Positions 1 through 8,352 of a DNA stretch of 64,000 bases are shown here, in pieces (positions within the stretch are counted from its first letter, which is position 1; the number at the start of each line of letters is the position of its first letter). Both the position numbers and the translations under genes were made by a program. The stretch is from CAYZBF01 sp964476585. GTDB lineage: Bacteria > Hydrothermota > UBA3072. Under the pieces are notes generated by a model. The model did not search any database. It saw only the letters and a list, made by a program, of their open reading frames with translations, and was not told the DNA's origin. The stretch covers positions 1 through 64,000 of the forward strand of contig CAYZBF010000002.1 in NCBI GenBank assembly GCA_964476585.1. Reading direction: 5' to 3'.

Positions 1-381
1 GGCTGGTTTTTAAGCCATCGATTGGCGAAAAGAGAATTCAGGCGGACTGGTGTTATCACTTTTGTAGGCAAAGTAGTAACCGCAGTATGGGGCGCTACTA
101 CCATTGGTATATTCATCATAATACTCTTCGGGTGGATAAGTGAATTCTCTAATCCGGTACTGATACCAGCGTTCATAGCAATATTAGCAGGTAATGCATT
201 CTTCATCAGTTCATTCCTGATTTCCAGTCGAATCTCAATGCTTTTCTCTCCCCTATGGTGGATAGGTGCAATCTTTATGGCTATCTATCCCGGGATATCT
301 TTCTATATCTTTATTGTCCTGATTTTTCTAACTATGATAGCCCCTGGTTTAATCACAAAAGTAGAGAGGAAGGGTCAGTAA
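1..381 (+). CDS. Small multi-pass membrane protein, 5' end uncertain
   Basis: The frame is open from the first base of the window, so the gene may begin upstream. An in-frame TTG at base 22 gives 119 residues but has no visible ribosome binding site. The protein is hydrophobic with about four membrane segments (roughly residues 20-40, 48-68, 72-90 and 92-110 counted from the TTG) and a basic N-terminus and C-terminus. I do not recognise a family. The stop lies six bases before the winged-helix regulator at 388, so the two are probably cotranscribed, as is often seen for a small regulator and a membrane partner. Function unknown. Confidence 0.6.
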   Translation, partial: GWFLSHRLAKREFRRTGVITFVGKVVTAVWGATTIGIFIIILFGWISEFSNPVLIPAFIAILAGNAFFISSFLISSRISMLFSPLWWIGAIFMAIYPGISFYIFIVLIFLTMIAPGLITKVERKGQ

Positions 382-387
382 AAGAAA

Positions 388-711
388 ATGGTTGACTTTG
401 ATCCAAAAGAACTGAACCATCTTATACACTCCCCTATCCGGCTCGGGATAATAACAATCTTAAATTCCTTAGAAGTAGTGAGCTTCAATTATCTAAAGGA
501 AAAATTGAGCGTTACTGATGGTAACCTGAGCAGTCATATTGAGAAACTGGAAGAAGCAGGCTACATAGATGTTAAAAAAGAATTCGTCAAGAAAAAACCG
601 CATACCTCATATAGAATCACAGAAAAAGGTATAAAAGCGTTCAGGAAATACATTGAACTACTGGGAAACATCATAAAAGGAGGAACCGAACATAATGACT
701 CAGAATCATAG
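388..711 (+). CDS. Winged-helix DNA-binding regulator (HTH_34/MarR-like)
   Basis: A 107-residue protein made almost entirely of one winged helix. 'LIHSPIRLGIITIL' is the first helix typical of small MarR/ArsR-like regulators; 'VSFNYLKEKLSVTDGNLSSHIEKLEEAGYI' (in two parts, residues about 31-60) is the helix-turn-helix and recognition helix, followed by a wing containing 'KPHTSYRITEKG'. No sensor domain or metal-binding cysteines are visible. It is a compact cytoplasmic DNA-binding protein. The coding end overlaps the start of the TonB-dependent receptor by 17 bases, so regulator and receptor are translationally coupled; a local autoregulatory role is an inference. Confidence 0.8.
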   Translation: MVDFDPKELNHLIHSPIRLGIITILNSLEVVSFNYLKEKLSVTDGNLSSHIEKLEEAGYIDVKKEFVKKKPHTSYRITEKGIKAFRKYIELLGNIIKGGTEHNDSES

Positions 712-2821
712 ATTCTTTTTAATTTGTGTAATACCTATAATACTTTTTGCGGAAACGACTATAAAAGGAAGTGTAAAAAACGAAAAAGGAGAACTTCTTC
801 CAGATGCAAATATATTCCTCGAAAAGACAATGGATGGTGCAACATCAAACAGTGATGGAAAGTTTTACTTCAAAACAAAAAAGAAAGGAACTTATACACT
901 GCTTGTTAGATACCTCGGATATAGAGAATGGAAAAAGGTAATAGACCTAAAGGGTGGGATAATAAATATAGATGCCATCTTAAAGAGTGAAATGATTGAA
1001 ACCGCAGGTATTACTGTAAAGGCAAGTTCATTCACCACTGGTGAAGAAGAAGGTGTTACACTCACACCTCTTGAGGTCTTAATGACCCCGGGTTCTGCAG
1101 CAGATATCTGCTGGGCCATAAAATCATATCCGGGTGTCCAGCAATTTGGTGATGGTGCCGGACTCTTTGTGCGAGGAGGTGAGGTTACCGAGACAAGATT
1201 TATCCTTGATGGGGCCTCTATTTATCATCCATACAGATACGAATCACCTACCGGCGGATTCTTTGGGACATTTTCTCCCTTTCTACTAAAAGGGACCTTT
1301 TTCTCATCCGGGGGATTTGGAAGTGAGTACGGAAATGCCTTATCCGGGGTTCTCGCAATGAAAAGCCTTGACCCACCAACAAAGCCGGCACTCAACCTTG
1401 GGTTTGGGCTTGCCAATCTCTCTCTAATTGGTTGGGTTCCTATAAAAGGAGATAAATTTGGGATTAATTTCTCAGGGAATAAAAGCAACACGAAATCGAT
1501 GTTCGATTTCAACAAAGTCGAAGAACAGTTTACTCAATATCCTTCTGCCTATGATCTAAATTTAAATCTGGGATACCGATACTCAAAAAAGGGTCTTGTT
1601 AAACTCTTTCTCTTCAAGGAAAAAGACGAAATAGGTGTCAAATTAGATGACCCTACCTGGGAAGGAATCTATAATGGAAGTGGCGAAAATAATCTCTATA
1701 ACCTTCAAATAGCTCACGTGGTATCTGAAGACTGGCTTTTTAATATGAACATTAGTCATACTAGATTCCTCGGGAATTCCAAGATTACTGTTAGAGATAC
1801 TACGATACTTGATATTAACACAGAAGATAGAATCAACCAGGCAAGAGTAACTTTTGAGCATCCTGATTGGAAACTAAAATACGGAGGCGAATTCAGCCAT
1901 CTAAAAGACTATTATAAAGGGCTTTCGCCTGAGGAGGACAGTCTGGATCCTTCTGTAGAAAGTAGAATATTCGACAATGAATATCAATCAAAAATAGGTT
2001 CAGGATTTATAGAAATGACATATGACTTACCGAACAACATCTCTCTAACAACTGGTATTAGAGGTGATTATGAATTCGAAAGGAGTCAATATACACTTGA
2101 TCCCAAATTCTCCCTGTCGTGGCAACCAGCAAAGGGATTAATATTCGCTGCAGCAACAGGAATATTCCATCAATTCCCTCTTCCTATGAAATATGATCCG
2201 GATTACGGTAACACCAATCTAGGGACAATGGAAGCAAAACATTATATCATCTCTGCTATCTATAAGAAAGAAAATGATATAATAAGGTTTGAAGCTTATT
2301 ACAAGGATTACAGCAAACTTATTAAGGAGGATGATTCACTGAACTACACAGCAAATGGGAATGGGTATGCCAAGGGTATTGACTTCTTTATGAAGAAAGA
2401 CCTTGGAAGGTTATCCGGTAGATTATCCTACTCTTACCTAATAGCAAGAAGAAACTGGAAGGACTTTCCTTATCTTGCACCTCCAGAGTTCGATATCACT
2501 CATAATCTGAATACAATCGTCAATCTAAATCTAACCAGTTACCTCTCAATAGGGACCAGATTTACTTATTCTACTGGAAAACCTTATACTCCAGCAGGTG
2601 GCGATTTTCACTCAAAGAGGGTTCCAGATTATTACAAACTCGATTTCAGTCTTTCCTACTTGCACTCATTCTATTCTGGAAATTTTACAGTTTTTTATCT
2701 CGCCGTTAATAATTTAACTAATAGAATAAATATTCTTGACTATCACAACGGTGATGAGAATGAGCCGTTAACCAGTTCATATAAGAGGCTTTATTACTTT
2801 GGTGTATCATTTGAAATTTAA
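695..2821 (+). CDS. TonB-dependent outer-membrane receptor with CarboxypepD_reg-like N-terminus
   Basis: A 708-residue outer-membrane receptor for TonB-driven uptake; the substrate cannot be read from sequence. Order: signal peptide (about 1-20), a carboxypeptidase-regulatory-like beta-sandwich (about 22-95, 'KGSVKNEKGELLPDANIFL'), a plug domain (about 110-230 with 'LFVRGGEVTETRFILDGA' and 'GGFGSEYGNALSGVLAM'), then a barrel rich in alternating aromatic strands ending in 'YYFGVSFEI'. The domain order matches SusC/TonB receptors of the Bacteroidota-like group, but 708 residues is short for SusC and no SusD partner follows. The start has AGGAGG at 679-684 and lies inside the preceding regulator gene. 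Confidence 0.88.
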   Translation: MTQNHRFFLICVIPIILFAETTIKGSVKNEKGELLPDANIFLEKTMDGATSNSDGKFYFKTKKKGTYTLLVRYLGYREWKKVIDLKGGIINIDAILKSEMIETAGITVKASSFTTGEEEGVTLTPLEVLMTPGSAADICWAIKSYPGVQQFGDGAGLFVRGGEVTETRFILDGASIYHPYRYESPTGGFFGTFSPFLLKGTFFSSGGFGSEYGNALSGVLAMKSLDPPTKPALNLGFGLANLSLIGWVPIKGDKFGINFSGNKSNTKSMFDFNKVEEQFTQYPSAYDLNLNLGYRYSKKGLVKLFLFKEKDEIGVKLDDPTWEGIYNGSGENNLYNLQIAHVVSEDWLFNMNISHTRFLGNSKITVRDTTILDINTEDRINQARVTFEHPDWKLKYGGEFSHLKDYYKGLSPEEDSLDPSVESRIFDNEYQSKIGSGFIEMTYDLPNNISLTTGIRGDYEFERSQYTLDPKFSLSWQPAKGLIFAAATGIFHQFPLPMKYDPDYGNTNLGTMEAKHYIISAIYKKENDIIRFEAYYKDYSKLIKEDDSLNYTANGNGYAKGIDFFMKKDLGRLSGRLSYSYLIARRNWKDFPYLAPPEFDITHNLNTIVNLNLTSYLSIGTRFTYSTGKPYTPAGGDFHSKRVPDYYKLDFSLSYLHSFYSGNFTVFYLAVNNLTNRINILDYHNGDENEPLTSSYKRLYYFGVSFEI

Positions 2822-2833
2822 AAAAGAAACTCA

Positions 2834-3081
2834 CCACAAAGGCACAGAAGCTTCGCTTCAATTCAAAATGGAAAATGTAAATTGAAAAATGAAAAATATA
2901 TACACCACTCTACCTGATAATATCTATACCTTAGTGTATTCGTATACTTTGCAACCTTTGCGTGAAATCGAGGAGTGGTGTGGTAATTTTGCACTTCTTG
3001 CCCCATTAGATATGAAATTATCTAACGGGGTGAACATTTTGCAATCTTCATTCTTAAATGTGTATAACACTGTGTCCGTGG
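2834..3081. repeat. Spacer element with CCAC...CACAG inverted ends
   Basis: The 282-base spacer carries nested inverted repeats rather than a convincing gene. Outer ends are CCACAAAGGCACAG (2834-2847) and CTGTGTCCGTGG (3070-3081), whose complement is CCACGGACACAG. Inside, ACACCACTC (2902-2910) pairs exactly with GAGTGGTGT (2973-2981). A phrase of the type AAAATGTAAATTGAAAAATG (about 2873-2892) recurs in opposite orientation near 5822-5839. A short reading frame here (2889-3089) has no family resemblance and is made of these repeat words. Similar inverted ends occur at 26804-26941. Confidence 0.6.
3001..3030. repeat. Hairpin in spacer (CCCCATTAGATA / TATCTAACGGGG)
   Basis: CCCCATTAGATA at 3001-3012 faces TATCTAACGGGG at 3019-3030 across the six-base loop TGAAAT. 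Twelve positions pair with a single mismatch, which becomes a G.T wobble on the other strand. There is no T tract directly after it, so it is not a classic terminator. Confidence 0.6.
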
Positions 3082-3103
3082 CTAATTAAAAATGGAGGTT
3101 TAA

Positions 3104-3856
3104 ATGAAGAAATTCTATTTAATTATAATCTTACTTCTCTTTCCAACCCTTACAAAGGCAGAGGAAGGAACATCCATTGATTCACTTATCATCTCTCTTA
3201 AAGAACAACAGCAGGTGGCTCTGAATGACGCAGATATAGAAAAGTTTAAGCAAGTAGCGGTCAAACTCGAAAGATTATCCACATTTGGAGAAAGAGACTG
3301 GCTAATCAATTACTACCTTGCCTATAACTACTACAGGATGAGCACCATTACCCAGGATAAAGGAGATGCTACGAAATATATCGAAGAAGCTAAGAAGTTG
3401 ATTCTTAAATCAATAGAGCAAAAGGATGATTTCGTAGAATCTCATGCTCTTTATTCATCGATACTGGGACTTGAGATCGGACTTAAGCCCCATCTTGGGA
3501 TGATAAATGGTGTCAAATCAGGTAAGGAGATAGCAAAAGCTTATAAACTGGAAGCGAAAAATCCAAGGGTTTATTTAATGGATGGTATAGGTGCTTTAAA
3601 TACACCTCCTATGTTTGGAGGTGGAATAGATAAGGCAGTCGAAAAACTTACTAAAGCGAAAGAAATTTTTGAGATTGAAACATCCGATAGGGGAATTTAT
3701 CCTGACTGGGGAAAGGATGAGGTCTATATCTGGCTAGGGATAACTTTTGAGAAGAAAGAGGAAGTATCTAAAGCACTGCAATTTTATAAGAAAACATTGG
3801 AGGTAAACCCGGATAACGGTTGGGCAAAAAAACTAATTCATAAAATCGAGAAATAG
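3104..3856 (+). CDS. Exported TPR-repeat protein
   Basis: A 250-residue protein with a clear signal peptide ('MKKFYLIIILLLFPTLTKAEE', cleavage about residue 19), so periplasmic. The mature part is helical, with TPR-like units: 'YYLAYNYYRMST', 'ESHALYSSILGLEIG', and a good C-terminal unit about 205-245 ('VYIWLGITFEKKEEVSKAL', 'YKKTLEVNPDNGWAKK'). A glycine-rich 'PPMFGGGIDKAVEKL' segment resembles one in other exported TPR proteins of this size. No catalytic motif is present. The start has GGAGG seven bases upstream. It stands alone after the repeat-filled spacer and converges on the polysaccharide deacetylase. Precise role unknown; scaffold or binding function is inferred. Confidence 0.7.
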   Translation: MKKFYLIIILLLFPTLTKAEEGTSIDSLIISLKEQQQVALNDADIEKFKQVAVKLERLSTFGERDWLINYYLAYNYYRMSTITQDKGDATKYIEEAKKLILKSIEQKDDFVESHALYSSILGLEIGLKPHLGMINGVKSGKEIAKAYKLEAKNPRVYLMDGIGALNTPPMFGGGIDKAVEKLTKAKEIFEIETSDRGIYPDWGKDEVYIWLGITFEKKEEVSKALQFYKKTLEVNPDNGWAKKLIHKIEK

Positions 3857-3877
3857 GAAAAAGTAGGATGGTATCCT

Positions 3878-4621
3878 TTAATCCTTGATTCTCTTCAACA
3901 CCCCTGTTCCGTTTGAGACCCAGTTGATAGAGAAACATTTCAAACGTTCTAAGCCCTGTAATCTTCTATTCAGCCCTATCTTCATGGATAGTGTATATAT
4001 GTTATCAATTGTATAAACACCCCACCTTCCCAGATAATAAGGATTATTACTTTGAACTGGTATTGAAGTAAAAGCCTTTTCAAAACCTGCTTCCCGTGCC
4101 ATCTCCCAATGCTCTTCTCTTGCTCTTCCAAAGGGGTAAGAGAAATATTTAACCCTTTCCCCTATCTCGTCTGAAATCTTACCATAGGAGTTTTTCAGAT
4201 CTTTTCTTACCAAATCCTTAGAAACCCTTGTGTAGTCTGGATGTAGATGAGAATGTGAGCCAATGGTAACACCATATCTATGCATCTCTCTTATTCTATC
4301 CCATGAGAGGTGAACAAATGATTTTCCAAGTGTTACATCCCAATCGTTCTTCCTGCCCGCATATCCACTTACAACGAATATCAAAGGCGTAGCACCCTCA
4401 TCCTGAAGAATAGGAAAGGCGTATCTATATAGGTTTTCAAATCCGTCATCGAATGTAATAAGAACTCCTGTAGACCTTTTGAAGAATTCTTTCGGTGATA
4501 AAATTTTTAATCCTAAATTTTTAATGTACCTAATGTGTTCCCTGAAGGTAGGAGGCGAAACAACTGAACCATAGGGAGCAAGAGTTGGAGCTATATTATG
4601 ATAGAGAAGGATTGATTTCAT
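3878..4621 (-). CDS. Polysaccharide deacetylase (NodB/CE4 family)
   Basis: About 247 residues of NodB homology fold. The metal-dependent deacetylase motifs are present in order: 'TFDDGFEN' (catalytic base and metal Asp), 'SHSHLHPDYT' (metal His pair), and 'YPFGRAREEHW' (substrate groove). The enzyme family removes N- or O-acetyl groups from cell-surface glycans. No signal peptide is visible, so a cytoplasmic or membrane-proximal role on a lipid-linked glycan is more likely than peptidoglycan editing. I prefer the ATG at 4621 ('MKSILLYHN') to a start four codons upstream; it overlaps the end of the glycosyltransferase gene by 26 bases, so the two are coupled. Confidence 0.85.
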   Translation of the reverse strand: MKSILLYHNIAPTLAPYGSVVSPPTFREHIRYIKNLGLKILSPKEFFKRSTGVLITFDDGFENLYRYAFPILQDEGATPLIFVVSGYAGRKNDWDVTLGKSFVHLSWDRIREMHRYGVTIGSHSHLHPDYTRVSKDLVRKDLKNSYGKISDEIGERVKYFSYPFGRAREEHWEMAREAGFEKAFTSIPVQSNNPYYLGRWGVYTIDNIYTLSMKIGLNRRLQGLERLKCFSINWVSNGTGVLKRIKD

Positions 4622-5687
4622 AGTAGAAGTCAAGAACTTCCTTACTTATCTTATCCCAGGAATAACATTCAGCACTCTTAAGGCCTCCATTTATCAGGGA
4701 AGATTGAAGGGCTTCGTCCTTCATTACACGAATAATTGCTCTTGCAATTCCCTTAGAATCAGCGGGAGGAACAAGCAAACCATTTTTCTCATCTTCTATA
4801 ACACATCTGTACCCGGGGATGTCCGAAGCAATGACCGGGACTCCTGAAGCCATAGCTTCGATCAGGACGATGCCAAAACTCTCTCCTGTTATTGCAGGAG
4901 ATATAAAAATAGTGGCTCTCCTGAAAATCTCGGGCAACTCCAGAGGTGCAACAAATCCTAGAAAGTGAATGGAATCTCCAAACTCTTTGGGAATATTCAA
5001 TTTCGTTTCTTTATAACTTCCACCCACCACAGTAAGCGTTGCCTCGGGTATCACTTTTTTAACTATAGGGAAGGCATGGATAAGAAACTGTAAACCCTTT
5101 CGCGGCTCAATCCTTCCAACAAATAAGATCTCTTTTGATGAGTCCTTAATAGATTTTCCTGGTTTAAACCTTTCTGTATCCACTCCGTTTGGAATAATAC
5201 GATAAACCCCAGGTAGATACCTTGCAATGGAATTACGGGCAGTTCGGGAGACTGCAATCTTTCCATTTATGCGCTTGAAATAGTTCTGCAAATACCCTTT
5301 AAATACTTTGAAAGGAACTGAAGACTCAAAGGTTGGATGGAATGTAAATATATTTGTTTTTCTGGAAACTCTTAAGGCTAAAATTGGCAGGGTTGGAGCG
5401 AGTGTGCCATGGATATGGATGACGTCAAACTTATTCACAATCATAAAAAGTTTACTTCCACTCACTCCATATGTAATTCTTGAACAGGATCGATTGGCAG
5501 GGATGACTATGGATCTTCCAACCCTTATGACTCTCTCCTCGTCAGGCCGAAGATCACCTTCTATATTAGCCGTAAGAATCGAAACCGAGTGACCCTTCCT
5601 CTCAAACTGATTTGCAAGATTATATATATGTTCGCTTACACCGCCTACATGTGGATAATAAATATCGGAAACAAATAAAATCTTCAT
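4596..5687 (-). CDS. Glycosyltransferase family 4, PimA-like
   Basis: 363 residues with the GT-B fold. N-terminal 'YPHVGGVSEHIYNLA' is the acceptor-side glycine loop; the C-terminal half carries 'ESFGIVLIEAMASGVPVIAS', the E-x7-E nucleotide-sugar motif. The stretch with 'VIPANRSCSRITYG', 'FDVIHIHGTLAPTLPILAL' and 'INGKIAVSRTARNSI' resembles mycobacterial phosphatidylinositol mannosyltransferase PimA more than generic GT4 enzymes. PimA transfers mannose to a membrane lipid. The gene lies downstream of an LpxL/PatA-type acyltransferase (5902-6744), the same partnership as patA-pimA, but no phosphatidylinositol synthase is in the window, so the lipid acceptor is unknown. Only a weak promoter is visible upstream (CATAAC six bases before the ATG). 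Confidence 0.82.
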   Translation of the reverse strand: MKILFVSDIYYPHVGGVSEHIYNLANQFERKGHSVSILTANIEGDLRPDEERVIRVGRSIVIPANRSCSRITYGVSGSKLFMIVNKFDVIHIHGTLAPTLPILALRVSRKTNIFTFHPTFESSVPFKVFKGYLQNYFKRINGKIAVSRTARNSIARYLPGVYRIIPNGVDTERFKPGKSIKDSSKEILFVGRIEPRKGLQFLIHAFPIVKKVIPEATLTVVGGSYKETKLNIPKEFGDSIHFLGFVAPLELPEIFRRATIFISPAITGESFGIVLIEAMASGVPVIASDIPGYRCVIEDEKNGLLVPPADSKGIARAIIRVMKDEALQSSLINGGLKSAECYSWDKISKEVLDFYYEINPSLS

Positions 5688-5739
5688 TTTTCTGTTATGC
5701 TCCCGTTAAAAAATTTGATAAAATTGCCAAATCTTATTG

Positions 5740-5885
5740 TTCTCAAGGATTCAAGGGGTCGAGGGGTCAAAGACAAATTAGTCATAAGTCATTAGTCTTT
5801 AGTCATAAGTAGATAAATCATTTTTCATTTTACATTTTGCCTGTCTGCCGTGGCAACGGCGCAGGTAAACAATTTTCATTTCTTT
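5740..5885. repeat. Phrase-repeat spacer
   Basis: The 214-base spacer between two minus-strand genes holds word-like repeats: AGTCATAAGT twice (5780-5789 and 5801-5810) within a run of GTCATTAGTC-like words, a pair of GGGGTCAA/GGGGTCGA words (about 5756-5770), a TTTTTCATTTTACATTTTG phrase, and a GC-rich GCCGT/ACGGC stem (5847-5851 with 5856-5860). I see no gene in it. Confidence 0.6.
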
Positions 5886-5901
5886 GCGGCTCCGCTAGAT
5901 A

Positions 5902-6744
5902 TTAATCTTTCCAGACCCTCTGAAAGACAAACCATTGATCGGGAAACATTGATATCGCTTTCTCAAGCATCTTAACCATCGCCGAGAGCAACTCATCTTC
6001 CGAATCATAATCATCCGGATATATAGGAGTGAAAAATCTTCCTTGATACCGAGGGGTATCGGGATCCAGGGCCATAAAACCTACAATCAGTGGTGCCCCT
6101 GTTCTCTTGGACAGGAGTGCCACTCCTCTCGGGATTGACACAGTTCTCCCGAAAAACTCATAATCTACTCCTGAGTCTTGAATGTCTCTATCTGCTATTA
6201 GAACCACGATTTTATTTTCTTTAAGTAATCTCACCAAGGTAAAGACAAGTCTTCTTTCCTCCAGGCGTAAAATCTTATTACCTAAATGTTCTCTGTAACG
6301 ATTGTAAAAACGGAAGAACCTCATACCTGGTCCCTTTGATTCTGCAACAGAATATAGCGGAAAACCAAGGGAAGATAGATAAGGTCCTGCAAGTTCCATT
6401 CCACCGAGATGGGAAGCAATGAGTATTAATCCCCTACCTTTCTCCAGTTCCTTTCTAAGGAGATTAACTCTATAGGACTCAACCATAGAGTTCAAATATG
6501 ACGGAGTCATATTTGGTATATTCAGAATATCACTATACACCAGTGCAAATTTGATAAAGGTTGATTTTACCTCGCTCTCTTTTACTTCTCCCTTTATTGT
6601 CTTTATATTATCCCTTACCACTTCCCTTCTACACCTTGCAACTAAATACCATAATAGACCAATAATCCTTACTATCCTGTCTCGAAAACCAATTGTGGTA
6701 AAACGAGCTATCTGGGTTATGATTAACATCAAAAACTGTTTCAT
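5902..6744 (-). CDS. Lysophospholipid acyltransferase, LpxL/HtrB/PatA family
   Basis: 280 residues, close to family length. An N-terminal membrane anchor (about 5-35) precedes the acyltransferase core with the HX4E catalytic motif 'SHLGGMEL' (His112, Glu117). Further family blocks are 'KENKIVVLIADRDI', 'FFGRTVSIPRGVALLSKRTGAPLI' (in two parts) and the C-terminal 'FPDQWFVFQRVWKD'. Relatives acylate lipid A (LpxL/LpxM) or phosphatidylinositol mannosides (PatA). The PimA-like neighbour favours a glycolipid acceptor, but no lipid A genes are in view, so I leave the substrate open. It starts two bases before the stop side of dut, in the same minus-strand run. Confidence 0.82.
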   Translation of the reverse strand: MKQFLMLIITQIARFTTIGFRDRIVRIIGLLWYLVARCRREVVRDNIKTIKGEVKESEVKSTFIKFALVYSDILNIPNMTPSYLNSMVESYRVNLLRKELEKGRGLILIASHLGGMELAGPYLSSLGFPLYSVAESKGPGMRFFRFYNRYREHLGNKILRLEERRLVFTLVRLLKENKIVVLIADRDIQDSGVDYEFFGRTVSIPRGVALLSKRTGAPLIVGFMALDPDTPRYQGRFFTPIYPDDYDSEDELLSAMVKMLEKAISMFPDQWFVFQRVWKD

Positions 6745-6746
6745 TT

Positions 6747-7181
6747 TTAGTGATCCGTAGAGCCAAATCCGGAATTATTTCTGGTTGTTTCCTCTAAACC
6801 GTCTGTTTCCTCTAACCCTACCCTCACTATAGAGGTTATAACCAGTTGAGCTATTCTATCGCCTTTCTTTATCTTAAAATCCCCACTGCTGAAGTTGAAG
6901 AGTATAACCTTTATCTCTCCACGATAATCAGAATCAATTGTTCCAGGAGAATTAAGAATCCCTATTCCTGAACGTGCGGCAAGTCCGCTCCTCGGGCGCA
7001 CCTGACCTTCCATGCCAAAAGGGATCTCAACAGCAATTCCTGTTGGAACTACTTTGAAATCACCTGCCCCGATTACGCATTCTTCTCTTGCATAAAGGTC
7101 TAAACCCGAACTCCCCTCTGTCTGATAATTGGGTAACGGGAGTGTTCTATCCAGACGCTTAACTCTTATTTCTAAAGGCAT
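6747..7181 (-). CDS. dut: dUTP diphosphatase
   Basis: 144 residues, the normal size of a trimeric dUTPase (EC 3.6.1.23), which hydrolyses dUTP to dUMP and keeps uracil out of DNA. All five motifs are visible: 'SGLDLYA', 'RPRSGLA', 'GTIDSDYRGEI' (catalytic Asp and the uracil-gate Tyr), 'KKGDRIAQLV', and the C-terminal P-loop-like 'NNSGFGSTDH'. The start overlaps the upstream aminotransferase by 23 bases, showing translational coupling. A cytoplasmic nucleotide-hygiene enzyme in a mixed operon. Confidence 0.95.
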   Translation of the reverse strand: MPLEIRVKRLDRTLPLPNYQTEGSSGLDLYAREECVIGAGDFKVVPTGIAVEIPFGMEGQVRPRSGLAARSGIGILNSPGTIDSDYRGEIKVILFNFSSGDFKIKKGDRIAQLVITSIVRVGLEETDGLEETTRNNSGFGSTDH

Positions 7182-8352
7182 GAAGACCTTCTTTTAGAAT
7201 ATTCATTGCATCTCGAAGGTCATCCTCCTTCAAAACATACGCTATCCTTGCTTCATCCTTCCCCTTACCAGGAGTCCTGTAGAAACCAGCAGCAGGAGCA
7301 AGCATTACAGTCTTCCCATCCTTTTCAAAATCTGTTAACATCCAGCGAACAAACTCCTCACTATCCAGAACAGGCAGTTTCACAACTGTATAGAAAGCTC
7401 CCTCAGGTTTTAAAGTAAAGGCTCCTTCTATCGCCTGAATCTCCTCATAGACAACGTCACGGCGATGCTCGTATTCCTTCATCATATCCTTCAAAAATTC
7501 ATGCCTTCGATTAAAACCTGCCGAAGCACCATATTGTTCTATTGTAGGTGGACAGAGCCGTGCCATCCCAAATTTCAAGAGAGATTTGTACAATTCTTTA
7601 TTCTTTGTCACAACAAACCCGATCCTTGCTCCACAGCAACTAAAGCGTTTCGATATAGAATCAGCAATAGCAATCCTATCTTGCACAGATTCAAAACTGA
7701 GGAAAGAAGAGCACTCTTTTCCATCAAAGACAAACTCTCTGTAAACCTCGTCAGAAAACAACCAAAGATCATTCCTTAACGCAATATCAACTATCATCTC
7801 CATTTCATTACACCGCAACACAGTACCCGTTGGATTGTTAGGTGTACAGACAAGTATAGCTTTTGTTTTATCGGTAATAAGACTTTCAATCTTCTCCTTA
7901 GGCGGAAGGTGGAATCCATCTTCAACAGAAGTAGTGACAGGAACAATATTCACTCCAACTATACATGCTATGCTATTATAATTGGCATAGAATGGCTCAG
8001 GGATTATTATCCCATCCCCAGGATTGAGGGTTGACAGCATCAGAAAAAGAACAGCCTCACTCCCCCCTGTGGTTATGAAGACATCTCCGGGTTCAATATT
8101 CAAGGAATAGTCCTCATTTAGGTAATGAGCTATAGCCTCTCGTAACATTGGAATCCCCTGGGATGGACCATAAGAGAGAACCTTTTGCTCAAAATTTCGA
8201 ATTGGATCGAATATTAAATCAGGAGTCTTCACATCTGGTTGTCCAATATTCAGGTGATAGACATGAATACCCCGCGTTTTTGCCTCATCTGCGTAAGGTA
8301 TGAGTTTCCTGATAGGAGATTGGGGAATAGTTTTCCCTTTATTCGAAATCAT
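7159..8352 (-). CDS. Class I/II PLP-dependent aminotransferase
   Basis: 397 residues of fold-type I aminotransferase. Visible active-site features: 'TGGSEAVLF' (phosphate-binding helix), 'TPNNPTGTV' (Asn contacting PLP), 'DEVYREF' (Asp and Tyr of the PLP pocket), 'SISKRFSCCGARIGF' (Schiff-base Lys and phosphate Arg), and 'DEARIAYV' (Arg for the substrate alpha-carboxylate). This is the aspartate/aromatic aminotransferase (AspC/AspB-like) subgroup; the amino acid specificity cannot be read. It is immediately followed upstream by a degenerate paralogue at 8352-9509, sharing one base with it, suggesting duplication and joint expression. Confidence 0.88.
   Translation of the reverse strand: MISNKGKTIPQSPIRKLIPYADEAKTRGIHVYHLNIGQPDVKTPDLIFDPIRNFEQKVLSYGPSQGIPMLREAIAHYLNEDYSLNIEPGDVFITTGGSEAVLFLMLSTLNPGDGIIIPEPFYANYNSIACIVGVNIVPVTTSVEDGFHLPPKEKIESLITDKTKAILVCTPNNPTGTVLRCNEMEMIVDIALRNDLWLFSDEVYREFVFDGKECSSFLSFESVQDRIAIADSISKRFSCCGARIGFVVTKNKELYKSLLKFGMARLCPPTIEQYGASAGFNRRHEFLKDMMKEYEHRRDVVYEEIQAIEGAFTLKPEGAFYTVVKLPVLDSEEFVRWMLTDFEKDGKTVMLAPAAGFYRTPGKGKDEARIAYVLKEDDLRDAMNILKEGLHAFRNKS

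Noticed and set aside
2889..3089. A 66-codon open frame after the TonB receptor gene
   Set aside because: It consists of spacer phrase words and inverted repeats, lacks a ribosome binding site and resembles no protein family.
5688..5733. Leaderless promoter for the GT4 gene
   Set aside because: TTATCA with CATAAC six bases from the ATG matches consensus at only four of six in each box; too weak to count with the others.
5612..5812. Small plus-strand frame over the GT4 start and spacer
   Set aside because: It lies partly antisense to a clear gene and partly in repeat words; no protein-like composition.
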